From positions 147,879,162 to 147,943,161 of the forward strand of contig OY757013.1 of NCBI GenBank assembly GCA_963580285.1: DNA of 64,000 bases, given 5' to 3'. A program made the translations under genes and the position numbers. Of the stretch, positions 62,445 to 64,000 are shown in pieces; the first letter of the stretch is position 1, and each line of letters starts with the position of its first letter. The notes beneath the pieces were generated by a model. The model had not been told where the DNA came from, searched no databases, and saw only the letters and a program-made list of their open reading frames with translations. The DNA comes from Lucinisca nassula. Lineage: Eukaryota; Mollusca; Bivalvia; Lucinida; Lucinidae.

Positions 62445-64000
62445 CAAGAGGGCCATGATGGCCCTGGATCGCTCACCTGATCCATAGTGTAACAAGTGGG
62501 CCCCAGAGAGGGCCATTATTGGCCCCAGGGCTTTAATGTGCATAATGTTGAGGGAGGACTTAAAGGTGAAGCTTCATACCAAACATCAACAAAGGCTATA
62601 ATTTGAACAATCTTGGCAAAGGTCCACTAGATGAAGCTACACATCAAATATCAAAGACCTGGGCCTTGCGGTTTCAGAGAAGAAGATTTTTTTTTAAAGA
62701 TATTCCCTACATAAACCTATGCAAAACCAAATGGCCCCGGGGCTATATAAATCTATGTAAAAACCAAAGGGCCTTGGGGTGGGGGCATTTTTGGCCCAAG
62801 GGCTATAATTTGAACAATCTTGGTAGAGGTCCATTAGATGAAGCTTCATACCAAATTTCAAAGTCCTGGGCCTTGTGGTTTCAGAGAAGAAGATTTTTAA
62901 AGATTATCCCCAAATAAGCCTATGTAAAACCAAAGGGCCCCGGGGCGGGGCCACTTTTGGCCCCAGCACTATAATTTGAATCATCTTGGTAGGGGTCCTT
63001 TAGAAGAAGCTTCATACCAAATATAAAAGACCTAGGACTTGTGGTTTCAGAGAAGAAGATTTTTAAAGATTTTCCCTATATAAGTCTATGTAAAACCAAA
63101 AGGCCCCAGAGCAGGGGCATTTTTGGCCCAAGGGCTATAATTTGATAATTTGAATCATCTTGGTAGGGGTCCTTTAGAAGAAGCTTCATACCAAATATCA
63201 AAGTCCTGGGCCTTGTGGTTTCAGAGAAGAAGATTTTTAAAGATTTTCCCTATATAAGCCTATGTAAAACCAAAGGGCCCCGGGGCGGGGGCATTTTTTG
63301 CCCCAGCACTATAATTTGAACAATCTTGGTAGGGGTCAACTAGATGAAGCTTCATACCAAATATAAAAGACCTAGGCCTTGTGGTTTCAGAGAAAAAGAT
63401 TTTTAAAGATTTTCCCTATATAAGTCTACGTAAAACCAAAGGGCCCCAGGCCGGGGGCATTTTTGGCCCAAGGGCTATAAATTGAACATTCTTGGTAGAG
63501 GTCCATTGGATGAAGCTTCATTCTAAATATCAAAGTCCTGGGCCTTGCGGTTTCAGAGAAGAAGATTTTTAACGATTTTGGCCTATATAAGCCTATGTAA
63601 AACCAAAGGGCCCCGGGACAGGGGCATTTTTAGCCCAAGCACTATAATTTGAACAATCTTGGTAGATGTCAACTAGATGAAGCTTCATACCAAATATCAA
63701 AGTCCTGGGCCTTGTGGTTTCAGAGAAGAAGATTTTTAAAGATTTTCCCTATATAAGCCTATGTAAAACCAAAGGGCCCCGTGGCGGGGGCATTTTTTGT
63801 CCTAGCACTATAATTTGAACAATCTTGGTAGGGGTCCACTAGATGAAGCTTCATACCAAATATCAAAGTCCTGGGCCTTGTGGTTTCAGAGAAGAAGATT
63901 TTTAAAGATTTTCCCTATATAAGCCTATGTAAAACCAAAGGGCCCCGGGGCGGGGGCATTTTTGGCCCCGACACTATAATTTGAACAATCTTGGTAGGGG
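62445..64000 (+). mobile_element. CAAGAGGGCC-type element, third in tandem, runs off the window
   Basis: Same start. At least nine core units, several in the 63200-64000 part nearly identical (TTTTTAAAGATTTTCCCTAT, GGGCCCCGGGGCGGGGGCAT). The 3' end is beyond 64000. Confidence 0.75.

Overview
This is animal nuclear DNA, most likely from a bivalve mollusc. The evidence is a gene of short exons with canonical GT/AG splice sites, multi-kilobase introns, and a very dense load of tRNA-headed SINEs, hairpin MITEs and minisatellite-bearing elements of the kind common in clam and mussel genomes. The species cannot be fixed from the sequence alone. I see no bacterial operon, CRISPR array, rRNA gene or genuine tRNA gene.

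One protein-coding gene is recognisable. It lies on the minus strand, and seventeen consecutive internal exons run from 43133 down to 1968. They encode NAD(P)H-dependent glutamate synthase (GOGAT). All exon phases match, giving 820 uninterrupted codons: most of the glutamine amidotransferase domain, the whole central domain, and the first part of the FMN-binding synthase domain. The first exons, with the catalytic N-terminal Cys, and the last exons, with the rest of the FMN site, the Fe-S cysteines, the GXGXG domain and the NAD(P)H-oxidising part, are not seen. The 3' exons must lie left of position 1. The 5' exons are probably right of 64000, because nothing between 43134 and 64000 was recognised as a GOGAT exon.

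The introns and the 21 kb on the 5' side of the gene are mostly repeats. (i) A decayed non-LTR retrotransposon occupies about 104-1672. (ii) Long elements carry a minisatellite core, an ACGG- or ACGT-rich microsatellite and a terminal hairpin. They fall into two groups by their 5' ends: CAAGAGGGCC (2290-5177, 31618-32596, 59980-64000) and ACTAGA (20774, 24784, 26595, 33654, 39173, 51117). A related element is at 49024-51110. They resemble non-autonomous Helitron/Helentron-type elements. (iii) Palindromic MITEs are bounded by TTAA and share one hairpin core across different ends. (iv) At least four SINE families are present, several with clear target-site duplications. (v) Arrays include a 57-bp satellite at 18000-18957, a 95-bp array at 8518-8960 and an array of about 107-133 bp units inside a TIR element at 35511-37235.

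Region by region: 1-1967 is a LINE relic in a GOGAT intron; 1968-24265 holds closely spaced exons with MITE, SINE and minisatellite insertions; 24266-31036 is an intron dominated by two ACTAGA elements; 31037-34556 holds three exons; 34557-42996 is an 8.4-kb intron with a TIR element and many hairpins; 42997-43133 is the first recognised exon; 43134-59979 is repeat-rich sequence without a recognised gene; 59980-64000 is a head-to-tail series of three CAAGAGGGCC elements running off the window.
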